Part shown: positions 1 through 8,250 of the stretch, piece by piece
Numbering within the stretch: position 1 is the first letter of the stretch
Layout: the number at the start of each line of letters is the position of its first letter
Position numbers and translations under genes: made by a program
Source of the DNA: Natrinema mahii
GTDB lineage: Archaea; Halobacteriota; Halobacteria; Halobacteriales; Natrialbaceae
Direction of reading: 5' to 3'
Assembly: GCA_000690595.2 (NCBI GenBank)
Contig: JHUT02000001.1
Coordinates: 310,001 to 374,000 of the forward strand
Length of the DNA: 64,000 nucleotides
The notes under the pieces: generated by a model
The model's input: the letters and a program-made list of their open reading frames with translations, nothing else
Database searches by the model: none
What the model was told of the DNA's origin: nothing

Positions 1-234
1 GTCGTCGTTGAGGTCGCCGTCGATGTCGATCTCGATCCGACCGAGGTCGTCGGCCCCGCGCTGCTGGCCGCCGACCCGCAGCGCCGGGACGTAACAGGAG
101 CCGTAGGCCGCAAGCAGCGTCTCGAGCGTGTCGGGGGCCGCTTCGCCGTTGGCGTCGACGGTCGTCTCGAAGTCGCGGATCTCGTTGGTCGCGCTGTACC
201 CCTCGTCGGAAACGGTGGTGACCTGCTTCGCCAT
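1..234 (-). CDS. OsmC-family protein (partial, C-terminus off the left edge)
   Basis: Only the first 78 codons are visible, read leftward from an ATG. The segment LLAAYGSCYVPALRV, with Cys47, fits the region of OsmC/Ohr proteins that carries the first redox cysteine. These proteins reduce organic hydroperoxides with a cysteine pair, but the second cysteine would lie outside the window, so peroxidase activity cannot be judged. A TATA-like ACGTTTACGC at 261-270 places transcription start within a few bases of the ATG, which supports this start and a leaderless transcript. Confidence 0.75.
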   Translation of the reverse strand, partial: MAKQVTTVSDEGYSATNEIRDFETTVDANGEAAPDTLETLLAAYGSCYVPALRVGGQQRGADDLGRIEIDIDGDLNDD

Positions 235-368
235 AGCACTCGAGTCGTCCACGAGCGACGGCGTAAACGTTTGGTGGGGATTCCGCGGCCGCCGAGATCG
301 GGGGCGGCGGGCCTGCGCTTGCAGCGCGGTTCGCCTTGTCGGTTGCGGGCCAACGTCGCGGACGAACG

Positions 369-572
369 ATGGGTACGCTCGACAGACGGTCGATCAACGG
401 GCGCAGTATCCGCTCGACGCTGGTCGACAGTGCGATGGCGGTCCGGCGGGGGCGGCCGAAGAGCGCGCTCGTGCTCCTCGGCGCGGCCGCGCTCTCTGCT
501 CGAATCACGGGTATCGGAACGGCCGCGTCGCTGTGTCTCCGGGTGATGTGGCGACTCCGTCGGTCGAGGTGA
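369..572 (+). CDS. Small basic membrane-associated protein, unknown function
   Basis: A 67-residue protein with basic ends (many Arg) and one hydrophobic stretch at about residues 30-57. It stops only 4 nt before the ATG of the following membrane hydrolase gene and on the same strand, so the two are probably co-transcribed and translationally coupled. I do not recognise a family. The reading is supported by position and by a coherent hydrophobic segment rather than by homology; an overlapping reading of the same region in another frame is low-complexity Arg-rich and looks like a shadow. Confidence 0.5.
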   Translation: MGTLDRRSINGRSIRSTLVDSAMAVRRGRPKSALVLLGAAALSARITGIGTAASLCLRVMWRLRRSR

Positions 573-576
573 GCCG

Positions 577-1161
577 ATGGTCGACGTCACCGGACACCTC
601 GCGATGGCGCTGTTGTTCGCCGCGCCGGCGTGGCTCGTCTGGGGCCGTCGAGCGGCGCTTTCGTTCGCCGGCTTCACGCTGGTGACGGCCATGCTCCCGG
701 ACACCGATCTCGTCTTGCAGGGCGTCCTGCCGATCACCCATCACGGCGTGACCCATACCCTGCTGTTCGTGGCGCTGAGCAGCGTCCTTGCCGGGGCGGT
801 CGCGGCCCGCTATCTCACCGACTGGTTCAACGCCACCCGCTGGATCCGGAGCACCGACATCGGGAGCGAGGCGGTCTTTGCGTTTGCGACGGGCGGACTG
901 CTTACCGGCGGTATCAGCCACCTGTTCGCGGACGTTCTCTCCGCGCCGGACATCGCGTCTCCGCTCTCGCCGTTCTGGCCGCTGTACCCGGAGCCGATCG
1001 TCGTCGACGTCATCTACTACGATTCGCCCGTCTGGAACTTCGGCCTGTTCGGCGTCGCCGTCGCCCTCCACCTGCTGCTCGTCTGGGACGACCGCTACCC
1101 GCTCGAGACGCGCTATCGGATCGGCGACCGCGACCCGTCTCAGACGAGCGGCGACGACTGA
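577..1161 (+). CDS. Membrane-bound metal-dependent hydrolase (YdjM-like)
   Basis: 194 residues with about four membrane segments. The polar residues between helices fit the family of membrane-bound metal-dependent hydrolases (YdjM/DUF457): His7 in the first helix, the Pro-Asp-Thr-Asp motif near residue 41, the His-His-Gly-Val-Thr-His motif near 56 and a His-Leu-Phe-Ala-Asp motif near 113. In characterised relatives such His/Asp residues at the membrane face are proposed to bind metal; the substrate is unknown. The length is typical for archaeal members. It follows a small gene by 4 nt and ends convergently with the UlaG-like hydrolase. Confidence 0.7.
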   Translation: MVDVTGHLAMALLFAAPAWLVWGRRAALSFAGFTLVTAMLPDTDLVLQGVLPITHHGVTHTLLFVALSSVLAGAVAARYLTDWFNATRWIRSTDIGSEAVFAFATGGLLTGGISHLFADVLSAPDIASPLSPFWPLYPEPIVVDVIYYDSPVWNFGLFGVAVALHLLLVWDDRYPLETRYRIGDRDPSQTSGDD

Positions 1162-1259
1162 CGGCGCGGCCGGAACCGGACCCACAGCGCGACGGTTCGA
1201 ACGAAAAAACAGCCATCGGTCGAGTTCGACTCCCCCCGTTCGAGGCGGCGACCGTCCGT

Positions 1260-1988
1260 TCAGCCCTCGAGTTCGAACGGCTCGTCGGCCTCGAGTGCGT
1301 GGACCTCGGCGTCGCTCCCGGTTCCGCGGACCTCGCTGGCGAAGTCCGCGGGATCCTGTTCGATCGGCGGGAACGTATCGTAGTGCTGCGGGAAGGCGTG
1401 GTCGACGTCGAGCCAGTCGACGGCGACGGCGGCCTGCTGGGGCCCCATCGTGAAGTGGTCGCCGATCGGGACGATCGCCGCGTCGGGCTCGAGGTAGGGG
1501 CCGATGACGTCTTTCATCTCGCTCATCAGGCTGGTGTCGCCGGCGTTGTAGATCGTCGTCGACTCCTCGTCGTCGACCTGGGTGGGCTTCGTGTCCGAGA
1601 TGACGAAGCCGGCGGGCATGCCGCCGCTCTCGTCGTTTTCGGTCATGATCCCGTTCGTGTGGTCGGCGCGGGTCATGGTGACGTAGGCGTCGCCGCACTC
1701 GACGGTGCCCCCGAGGTTCATCCCCATGCCGCCGACGGCGTCATCGAAGCCGAACTCCTCCTCGCAGTAGGAGACGATCTCCGGCGTCGCGACCAGCGTC
1801 GCGTCCGCGAACTCGCCCGCGTGGGCGATGTGGTCCGCGTGGCCGTGTGTCAACAGCACGTAATCCGGCGTGTCGACGTCTTCCGGCTCGAGGTCCGTCT
1901 TCGGATTGTCGAAGAACGGATCGATCAGCAGCTCCGTCTCCCCCACGGTGACGTGCCACGTCGAGTGGCCGTGCCAGGTAAGTTCCAT
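1260..1988 (-). CDS. UlaG-like metallo-beta-lactamase-fold hydrolase (UPF0173)
   Basis: 242 residues spanning one metallo-beta-lactamase domain. The metal motif THGHADH is intact (His48, His50, Asp52, His53), and later metal-ligand regions ADHTNG and GDHFTMGP are present, as in UlaG/UPF0173 proteins. Family members hydrolyse varied phosphodiester or lactone-like substrates, so the reaction here is open. A TATA-like CTTTTAAG around 2018-2026 on the minus strand sits a short distance before the ATG. The gene converges on the membrane hydrolase gene. Confidence 0.8.
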   Translation of the reverse strand: MELTWHGHSTWHVTVGETELLIDPFFDNPKTDLEPEDVDTPDYVLLTHGHADHIAHAGEFADATLVATPEIVSYCEEEFGFDDAVGGMGMNLGGTVECGDAYVTMTRADHTNGIMTENDESGGMPAGFVISDTKPTQVDDEESTTIYNAGDTSLMSEMKDVIGPYLEPDAAIVPIGDHFTMGPQQAAVAVDWLDVDHAFPQHYDTFPPIEQDPADFASEVRGTGSDAEVHALEADEPFELEG

Positions 1989-2306
1989 AGCGTCCGACCG
2001 ATTGGAGCGATTACAACTTAAAAGTGGGCGAGGCGGGTCCTCGGGACGACGGCGTCGGCAACGTCGCGGTCGGTCGATACCCGACTCGCCGTCGACGGCC
2101 GGCCGTCACCGTGTGGACGATCACCACCATTTATGCGTCCGCTCTCGCTACCCAAGCAAGCCGCAGGCGAACTGACACACCACGCATGCGGCGATCGTCC
2201 TCGCAGCCGGCCCCACCCGGTCGCTGCGGGGACCGCTGGTTTCACTGCGATCGCCGAGCGATCGGCGATGCCGTGGCGTTTTTTAGCTCCGGTCCGTACG
2301 GCGACT
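1989..2306. promoter_or_regulatory. Intergenic region with divergent promoters
   Basis: About 320 nt without a convincing gene. The left end holds the promoter of the UlaG-like hydrolase (minus strand). The right end has a TTTTTTAG box at about 2279-2286, roughly 25 nt before the ATG at 2307, which fits a leaderless start of the small acidic protein. A further TATA-like CATTTATGC lies near 2127-2135 with only a short, poor reading frame after it; I see no tRNA or clear RNA structure here. Confidence 0.4.
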
Positions 2307-2570
2307 ATGCTCGCGCTCACGCTCGAGGAGTTCATGGTGGAGTTGAACGACGGTGCGATCAAGAACGTCGGTCCCAACAACAAGGCGGCGACGGCCAAGC
2401 TGTTCGACGTCGAGTCGGCCGAAGCGCGGGAGTTCGGCGACAAGCGCGTCAAGCTGGTCTTCGAGGACGAGGACGACAACGAGATCCAGATCTCGCTGTT
2501 CCCGGAGGACGTTCGCGACCTCATCGAGGACGTCGAGGCCCTCGAGGAGGAGTCGCCGGTTTTCGACTGA
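2307..2570 (+). CDS. Small acidic haloarchaeal protein, unknown function
   Basis: 87 residues, strongly acidic at the C-terminus (EDVEALEEESPVFD). The ATG was chosen because an oligo-T TATA-like box lies about 25 nt upstream, which is the leaderless spacing used in this genome; a longer in-frame upstream extension is low-quality sequence. No enzymatic motif or membrane segment is visible. Mixed alpha/beta composition (VKLVFEDEDDNEIQISLF) suggests a compact cytosolic domain. I do not recognise the family. Confidence 0.65.
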   Translation: MLALTLEEFMVELNDGAIKNVGPNNKAATAKLFDVESAEAREFGDKRVKLVFEDEDDNEIQISLFPEDVRDLIEDVEALEEESPVFD

Positions 2571-2649
2571 GATCGGGGTCACGGACGGGGTTCGGCTGGC
2601 GAACGCATTCCGACAACCGTTTTAGGGCGAAACTGCTTGGTCCGAGTAG

Positions 2650-4875
2650 ATGGGTAACTGTATCATCTGCGGCACACCCGTTGACGGCGAGATCTGCGAG
2701 AGCCACGAGGAGGACGCCGTGTTCGAATTCCGCGGCACTGCCGCCTCACAGCTCACCCCCGGTCGGTACTACCGGGGTACCGTCGATGGGTACGCCGACT
2801 TCGGTGTCTTCGTCGACATCGGAGATCACGTCACCGGACTGTTGCACAGAAGCGAACTCGACCAACGACTCGAGAGTCTCGACTGGGAACCGGGCGACGA
2901 CGTCTTCGTCCAGGTCCTCGACGTTCGGGACAACGGCAACGTCGACCTCGGCTGGTCGATCCGCCAGCGCGAACGCGAGTTCCGCGGGAAGCTGATCGAG
3001 ACCGAAGACGACGAGTTCCAGCCCGCGGACCTCGAGGACGACGCGGACGCCGAGACCGACGATTCGTCGACCGAGTCGTCGGCGCAGTCGACCGACGACA
3101 CCGGGGCCGACGAGGCCGAGCAGGCGGTCGCCGACGACCGCGCCGCGAAGGCCGGCGAACTGCAGGCGGCCGCCGAGGAGACCGAGTCCGAATCCGACTC
3201 CGTCGACGACCAACAGCCCGCGGCCGCCGAGGCCGCCGGCGCCGTCGCGAGCAGCGGTTCGGTCGCGACCGAGTCCGCCGCCGCCTCGACCCCGGCCACC
3301 GACGACGCGGCCGACGCCGCGCCCGAGACCGAGGACGAGCCCGCGCTCAAGCGAACGAGCGTCGAAGCCATCGAGAACCAGGTCGGGAGCGTCGTCCGCC
3401 TCGAGGGCGAGATCACCGGCGTCCGACAGACGAGCGGTCCGACCGTCTTCGAACTGACGGACGAGACCGGCAGCGTCGAGTGTGCGGCGTTCGAGGAGGC
3501 CGGCGTTCGCGCCTACCCCAACGTCGAGATCGACGACGTCGTCGCCCTCGAGGGCGAGGTCGAACACCACCACGGCGATCTGCAGGTCGAAACCGAATCC
3601 CTCGACGTGCTCGAGGGCGACGACCGCGAGCGCGTCGTCGACCGCCTCGAGACGGCGATCGAACGCGAGGCCCGACCCGCCGACGTCGCGCCGCTTGCCG
3701 ACCACGAGGCCGTCGCGGCCGTCGAGAACGCCGTCGCCGACGCGGCGACCGCGATCCGACGCGCCGTCATGGAGGCCCGGCCGATCGTCGTTCGCCACGG
3801 CGCGACCGCCGACGGCTACGTCGCCGGCGCGGCGATCGAACGCGCCGTTCTCCCGCTGATCCGGGAGAAACACACCCGCGACGACGCCGAGTACCACTAC
3901 TTCGAGCGCCGGCCGCTCGACGGCCGCGTCTACGACATGGACGCCGCCACGGGCGACGTCACCTCGATGCTCGAGGCCCGCGACCGCCACGGCGAGCAGC
4001 TGCCCTTAGTCGTGCTGGTCGACGCCGGCTCGACCGTCGAGTCCACCGACGGCTACGACCTGCTCTCGCTGTATGACGCCGACTCGCTCGTGATCGACGA
4101 CAGCCGGGCCGACGAGGAGGTCACCGACGCCGTCGACCTCGCCGTCGCGCCCTCGCTCGCCGGCGTCGACGTCTCGGACGTGACCTCGACGGCACTGGCG
4201 GCCACCGTCGCCGCCCACGTCAACGACGACGTCCGCGACGACCTCGAACACCTCCCCGCGGTCAGCTACTGGGAGGACGCCCCCGAGGCCTACCTCGAGC
4301 TCGCCCGCGAGGCCGGCTACGACGAGACCGGCGTCTCCGAGCGCCGCGAAGCCGTCGCGCTGCAGGCCTACTACCAGTCCTACAAGGACAAGCGCGAACT
4401 CATCATCGACCTGCTGTTCGGCGACGAGGACGCCGAGCGGCCCCGCGACGGCGACCTCGCCGCCCACGTCTCCGAGCAGTTCCGCGACAAGCTCGAGACC
4501 GAACTCGAGACGGCCCGCGAGAACCTCTCCGTGCGGGGCGTCGACGGGGTCACCGTCTCCGTGCTCGACACCGACGCCTTCACGCATCGGTACAACTTCC
4601 CGAACACGATCTTGCTGCTGGACGCGCTCCACCGCAGCGAGCGCGACCGTGCCGACCCGCCGGTCGTCACGCTCGGCGTCGGCGACGACGAACTCCACGT
4701 CCGCGCGACCGAACCGGTCGACGTCCGCGAACTCGGCGACGCGATCGCCGAGGCGGTCCCGAACGGCGGGGTCTCCGTCGTCGGCGGTCAGGACGGCCAC
4801 GTCGAGTTCCTGCCCGGCGAACGCGATGCGGTTCGTGAGGCCGCGCTCGAGGCCCTCGGCGAGACGCTCGCGTAA
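2650..4875 (+). CDS. S1/OB-fold and degenerate DHH (RecJ-like) protein
   Basis: 741 residues: an N-terminal zinc-binding motif (Cys4, Cys7, Cys16, His19), an S1 RNA-binding domain at about 30-105, a long acidic low-complexity linker (about 115-235), an OB-fold at about 240-325 and a DHH/DHHA1-type phosphoesterase module at about 350-740. The usual DHH triad is replaced by Asp483-Asp484-Ser485, and motif I reads His-Gly-Ala-Thr-Ala-Asp-Gly (383-389) rather than one starting Asp-Ala-Asp. Haloarchaea have several RecJ-like proteins, some lacking nuclease motifs, and inactive RecJ-like subunits occur in archaeal replisomes. I infer a nucleic-acid-binding, probably non-catalytic partner protein. 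A TTTTAGG box at about 2620-2626 is positioned for leaderless transcription. Confidence 0.75.
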   Translation: MGNCIICGTPVDGEICESHEEDAVFEFRGTAASQLTPGRYYRGTVDGYADFGVFVDIGDHVTGLLHRSELDQRLESLDWEPGDDVFVQVLDVRDNGNVDLGWSIRQREREFRGKLIETEDDEFQPADLEDDADAETDDSSTESSAQSTDDTGADEAEQAVADDRAAKAGELQAAAEETESESDSVDDQQPAAAEAAGAVASSGSVATESAAASTPATDDAADAAPETEDEPALKRTSVEAIENQVGSVVRLEGEITGVRQTSGPTVFELTDETGSVECAAFEEAGVRAYPNVEIDDVVALEGEVEHHHGDLQVETESLDVLEGDDRERVVDRLETAIEREARPADVAPLADHEAVAAVENAVADAATAIRRAVMEARPIVVRHGATADGYVAGAAIERAVLPLIREKHTRDDAEYHYFERRPLDGRVYDMDAATGDVTSMLEARDRHGEQLPLVVLVDAGSTVESTDGYDLLSLYDADSLVIDDSRADEEVTDAVDLAVAPSLAGVDVSDVTSTALAATVAAHVNDDVRDDLEHLPAVSYWEDAPEAYLELAREAGYDETGVSERREAVALQAYYQSYKDKRELIIDLLFGDEDAERPRDGDLAAHVSEQFRDKLETELETARENLSVRGVDGVTVSVLDTDAFTHRYNFPNTILLLDALHRSERDRADPPVVTLGVGDDELHVRATEPVDVRELGDAIAEAVPNGGVSVVGGQDGHVEFLPGERDAVREAALEALGETLA

Positions 4876-4958
4876 GACCCGCTCTCTTCCGTCGTCCGCT
4901 CGCCCCTCGAGCGGCGGCGCTGTGGTGGGGGTCGGAACTCGAACCGAGACCGCGACCA

Positions 4959-5288
4959 CTAACGCGTTCCGTCCGACGACTCGCACGTGCAGTCGGCTCG
5001 CGCGGCCGCCGCGTCGAACCGACCCCCGCGCGTCACCGCGTCCGCCTCTCGATCGAAGCGGACGAGACCGTTGGCCGCCAGTTCGGGGAGCACGACGTGG
5101 TGGAACTCGTAGACGAGCGTGACGTAGGCGTCGCAGTCGAGGCGTTCGTCGGGGCGGAGAATCGGCGTGGCCTCGAGCGAGCCGTCGTCCGCGAGCGCGG
5201 CCAGCACCCGGTCCCGCTGGGCCCCCAACGCGGTCGCGAGGTCCGTACCGCGTTCTGCCGTTCGGCTATCGGGTCCCACTCGAGACAC
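4959..5288 (-). CDS. Winged-helix-like haloarchaeal regulator (DUF7344-like)
   Basis: 109 residues from a GTG start (a second GTG lies three codons in). The segment VTLVYEFHHVVLPELAANGLVRFD near residues 55-78 has the shape of the His-rich helix and wing seen in haloarchaeal DUF7344/ArsR-like winged-helix proteins, which are usually small DNA-binding or accessory regulators. The start overlaps the end of the upstream HalOD1 gene by 23 nt, so both are one operon. The C-terminus has a CTC cysteine pair; whether it binds metal is unknown. Confidence 0.55.
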   Translation of the reverse strand: MSRVGPDSRTAERGTDLATALGAQRDRVLAALADDGSLEATPILRPDERLDCDAYVTLVYEFHHVVLPELAANGLVRFDREADAVTRGGRFDAAAARADCTCESSDGTR

Positions 5289-5655
5289 CCGTGGTCCCGT
5301 CCGGGGCGTTCGCCGCCGGCTGCTCCCCCTGTGAATCGATCTCGATCGCGCCAGCGCCGGACACCGTCACCTCGAACCCCTCGTAGGGAAACGAAATCCG
5401 AGCCGACTCCGCGTCGTCGACCGACCCCGGAAAGAGGGAATCGAGCGCGGCCGTCTCGACGGCGGTGTGGAGCGGCGCCAGATCGACCGGAGTGGTGCTG
5501 CTCGCGACCGCGACCGCCGCGACGACGGCGAGACTCGCCCGATCGCGGGTCCGATCGTACGTCGCCCGGAACAGCCCCGTGTCGGGATCGAACTCCACGG
5601 CGTGCATCGAGTCGACGATCTCGAGGGCATCGATCGAGCCTGCTGGCGTATTCAT
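5266..5655 (-). CDS. HalOD1 output-domain protein
   Basis: 129 residues consisting of one haloarchaeal output domain 1 (HalOD1): an AVVAAVAVASSTTPVDLAPL helix, a DSLF motif and a closing beta hairpin (ISFPYEGFEVTVSGAGAIEI). HalOD1 is found as a stand-alone protein or fused to sensory domains and is assumed to act in signal output; its mechanism is unknown. I chose the internal ATG at 5655 because a TTAAATG TATA-like box at about 5708-5714 overlaps the longer reading and would start transcription near 5685. It lies directly behind the BAT-type regulator on the same strand. Confidence 0.75.
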   Translation of the reverse strand: MNTPAGSIDALEIVDSMHAVEFDPDTGLFRATYDRTRDRASLAVVAAVAVASSTTPVDLAPLHTAVETAALDSLFPGSVDDAESARISFPYEGFEVTVSGAGAIEIDSQGEQPAANAPDGTTGVSSGTR

Positions 5656-5727
5656 TACCTGTAAAACGGTATCGACGGGGATGACGGTGGGTTTTGCTCG
5701 AGCAACATGCATTTAAGTCGGCCGACC

Positions 5728-6372
5728 TCACTCCGTTATCAGCGAACTCGCGACGAGTCGCCGCAGCCCGCGTTGCAGCCGCGAGGACACCGCTTGCCGG
5801 CTGATATCGAGTTCGTCGGCGAGATCGGCCTGCGTGGCCTTCCGCGGCGAGTCGAAGTAGCCCCGGGAGTAGGCCAGTACCAGCGCGGTCCGCTGGCCCT
5901 CGGTGAGATCGTATTCGCCGTCCGACTCGAGCGGCGAGAGCGCATGTAGTTGCGCGAGCCGAACCGGGATCTCGTTCGCATGGCAGTACGACTGGAACTC
6001 GGCGACCGCCGCTTGGTCGGCGCTTCTGACTTCGAACGTCCAGTTCTCGCTGTCGCCGAACCCCGAGAGGAGCGTCACGTCGGTCTCGACGAGTCCGGTA
6101 AGGACACTCGCGTAGTCCAGGTTCCAGTCGATGCGGACGAACAGTTGCGCCTCCAGTCGGTCGATTATTTTGACCGTCTCGATCCCCTTGTCCTCGCTCA
6201 GATCGGCCGTCAGCTCGTCGATCCCGGCCGCGGAAATCCAGAAGTAGGGAACGACGGCGTCGTCCGTCGGGACGACTCGGTCCAGTTCGATGGTAGCGTC
6301 GGGGAACGCCTCGAAGACGGCGGTCAACGGGAACTCGGTCCGGTCGATGGTGAACGACGCCTCGATAGCCAT
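5728..6372 (-). CDS. BAT-type transcriptional regulator (HTH_10)
   Basis: 214 residues. The N-terminal 150 residues resemble the bacterio-opsin-activator GAF-like sensing domain, and residues about 158-210 form an HTH_10 domain (LTEGQRTALVLAYSRGYFDSP then ADELDISRQAVSSRLQRGLRRL). Such regulators are numerous in haloarchaea and respond to light, redox or unknown signals; the ligand here cannot be told. The ATG at 6372 is followed by a typical beta-strand start (MAIEASFTI). It is divergent from the SHOCT gene, and a HalOD1 gene follows 72 nt downstream. Confidence 0.8.
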   Translation of the reverse strand: MAIEASFTIDRTEFPLTAVFEAFPDATIELDRVVPTDDAVVPYFWISAAGIDELTADLSEDKGIETVKIIDRLEAQLFVRIDWNLDYASVLTGLVETDVTLLSGFGDSENWTFEVRSADQAAVAEFQSYCHANEIPVRLAQLHALSPLESDGEYDLTEGQRTALVLAYSRGYFDSPRKATQADLADELDISRQAVSSRLQRGLRRLVASSLITE

Positions 6373-6506
6373 ACTCGTGAGAGGGGCCGACACACCGTGA
6401 ACGATCGGGTTGCGGTGCCGTCGGACCGTCGATCGGTGCCGCCGCGCGACGCTCGGTAATCTCTCGGACCACCAACGTATTTCCCCTCCACGCCGAATGC
6501 ACACGC

Positions 6507-6983
6507 ATGAGCGGACCCGAGGGAATCGGCCGCGAACCGGCCGGCGACGATCCGTGGACCCGACTCCGCGAGAACGCCACGGGGATCGTCTCGTTGCTCG
6601 TGACAGCGATCTGGATGGGGGCGATGTTCACCGGACAGGACTGGTGGCTCGCGGCGTTGCTCGTCGGCTATATCGCCGTCGTGCCGCTGGTCGCGATCCT
6701 GTTCGGCGACGAGGCCGACCGCGAGGAGTGGGCCGACGACTACCTCGCGTCGGGGGACGCCGAGCGATCCGAGCGGTCGACCGACGCCGCGACGGATTCG
6801 CGCGACGCCCTCGAGACGCTGCGCGAGCGCTACGCCGCGGGGGAACTGAGCGACGAGCAGTTCGAGCGCAAACTCGAGCGGCTGCTGGACACGGAGACGC
6901 TCGAGGACGCCCAGGAGTGGACGCGGGAGCGCGACCGGCGTGACGACGCGGTTCGCGATCAGGACCTCGAGTACGACCGCTGA
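6507..6983 (+). CDS. SHOCT-domain membrane protein
   Basis: 158 residues with two membrane helices at about 27-70 and a C-terminal SHOCT motif (LETLRERYAAGELSDEQFERKLERLL, about 110-135), a short helical module thought to mediate oligomerisation. The region between is acidic. A TATA-like CGTATTTCC at 6477-6485 is 26 nt before the ATG, consistent with leaderless transcription. Function unknown. It ends two bases before the stop of mnhG on the opposite strand. Confidence 0.7.
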   Translation: MSGPEGIGREPAGDDPWTRLRENATGIVSLLVTAIWMGAMFTGQDWWLAALLVGYIAVVPLVAILFGDEADREEWADDYLASGDAERSERSTDAATDSRDALETLRERYAAGELSDEQFERKLERLLDTETLEDAQEWTRERDRRDDAVRDQDLEYDR

Positions 6984-6984
6984 G

Positions 6985-7365
6985 TCAATCGTCGCCCGGC
7001 TCGGCCTCGTCCGGTCGCTCGACCTCGTCGGGGTCGGGGCGTTCGACGGCGTCGGGATCGGGCCAGGTGACGCTCCCGAGGAACGGGACGCCGATCTGTT
7101 CTGCGGCCCGGGCGATCATGTGGGTGCCCGTCGGCACCGTCAGGAACAGGAAGCCGATGCCGATGAGGGCGGTCAGTCCCTCCGAGCCGGGCCCGAACTC
7201 GACGAAGCCGGCCAGGAAGATCGCGGCGGTACCGAGCGTCGTGGGCTTGCTCGTGGCGTGCATCCGGTTGTAGACGTTGGGCAGGCGAAGCAATCCGATC
7301 GTCCCGACGGTCAGGAAGAAGACCCCGACGGCGATCAGGGCGATGACGACGGCGGCGTGGATCAT
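6985..7365 (-). CDS. mnhG: Na+/H+ antiporter subunit MnhG
   Basis: 126 residues with three membrane helices and the conserved MnhG/MrpG segment GTIGLLRLPNVYNRMHATSKPTTLG (about 22-46). Mrp/Mnh antiporters expel Na+ in exchange for protons and are multi-subunit relatives of complex I; the G subunit is small and its exact role is not settled. It is the last gene of the mnhABCDEFG operon and overlaps mnhF by 4 nt (ATGA). The C-terminal tail is charged and Pro-rich, which is longer than in many bacterial homologues. Confidence 0.9.
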   Translation of the reverse strand: MIHAAVVIALIAVGVFFLTVGTIGLLRLPNVYNRMHATSKPTTLGTAAIFLAGFVEFGPGSEGLTALIGIGFLFLTVPTGTHMIARAAEQIGVPFLGSVTWPDPDAVERPDPDEVERPDEAEPGDD

Positions 7366-7652
7366 TCGATCACCTCCCCGTCGGTGACGAACTTGGCGAC
7401 GGCGACGGTCGCGATGAAGCCGATGATCGCCAGCACGAGGCTCACCGTAATAAAGAGGCCCCGGCCGGTCAGCAGCGCGAAGAGGACCGCGATCGCGATG
7501 ACGTTCGTCGCGATGGCATCGAGTGCGATCACCCGGTCCGGGTTCGTCGGCCCGCGGATCACTCGGTAGCCGCAGGCGACACAGAGGGCACTGACCACGA
7601 CGAGCGCGGCTCGGATCGCCGTCTCGAGGACGGCGGGATCGCTCTCAGTCAT
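7362..7652 (-). CDS. mnhF: Na+/H+ antiporter subunit MnhF
   Basis: 96 residues with three membrane helices and the MnhF signature YRVIRGPTNPDRVIALDAI near residues 30-50, which carries the conserved Asp. The ATG at 7652 is preferred over the GTG at 7661 because an AGGAGG ribosome-binding site (7662-7668 on the minus strand) is correctly spaced only for the ATG. The start overlaps the end of mnhE and the stop overlaps mnhG, so translation is probably coupled along the operon. Confidence 0.9.
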   Translation of the reverse strand: MTESDPAVLETAIRAALVVVSALCVACGYRVIRGPTNPDRVIALDAIATNVIAIAVLFALLTGRGLFITVSLVLAIIGFIATVAVAKFVTDGEVIE

Positions 7653-8250
7653 CGCCGACACCTCCTCGTTGGCGGTCCGCCGTACTGTCTCTTTCCCCGC
7701 CGGAGACGACGATCGGGCGCGGCTCGTCGTCGGGCGAGGCGTCCTCGGCGAATATCTCGAGGGCGTAGTCCTCCCAGGTGCGGATCGGCTCGGCGATGGC
7801 CTCGGGGTTCCGGCCGTCGACGCCGTGGACGTACAGGGCGTTGGTCTCGTCGTCGTAGTCTAGGGTCACGGTCCCGGGCGTGATCGTGATGCTGTTGGCG
7901 ATGACCGTGACCGCGACGTCGGACTCGACCCGCAGCGGCACCAAGATCACCTCGGGCTCGATCGGCATCCCCGGCGAGAGGACCCGGTAGGCGACGTCGA
8001 CGTTCGCCCGCAGGAGTTCCCGCGTGAACGCCCCCAGATAGAGCCCAGCGTAGGGGAGCGCACGAACCCCGCGGCCGAGATCGAGTCGCCGGCCGTAGAG
8101 CCGGCGGAACACGTACGCGATCGGCAATCCGACGATCAGTCCCGAGAGGAAGCCCCGAAGCAGCGAGATTGGCGTCAGCGGCTGCCCGACGACGAACACC
8201 CACAAGACGGCGAAGACGACGCCGACGACCGGCCAGGTGCGAACCCGCAT
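7645..8250 (-). CDS. mnhE: Na+/H+ antiporter subunit MnhE
   Basis: 201 residues. Two or three N-terminal membrane helices (VVGVVFAVLWVFVVGQ and LLRGFLSGLIVGLPIAYVF) precede a cytosolic domain with the MnhE pattern PGMPIEPEVILVPLRVESDVAVTVIANSITITPGTVTLD. This subunit is needed for assembly of the Mrp/Mnh complex in characterised systems. It starts one base into the end of mnhD and overlaps the start of mnhF. The acidic C-terminal tail is a halophile feature. Confidence 0.9.
   Translation of the reverse strand: MRVRTWPVVGVVFAVLWVFVVGQPLTPISLLRGFLSGLIVGLPIAYVFRRLYGRRLDLGRGVRALPYAGLYLGAFTRELLRANVDVAYRVLSPGMPIEPEVILVPLRVESDVAVTVIANSITITPGTVTLDYDDETNALYVHGVDGRNPEAIAEPIRTWEDYALEIFAEDASPDDEPRPIVVSGGERDSTADRQRGGVGDD

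Noticed and set aside
505-1698. Long minus-strand open frame antisense to the membrane hydrolase and UlaG-like genes
   Set aside because: Arg/His-rich composition with no hydrophobic or catalytic pattern; typical shadow of GC-rich genes.
2746-3990. 414-codon minus-strand frame inside the S1/DHH gene
   Set aside because: Composition mirrors the acidic linker of the sense gene and no domain is recognisable.
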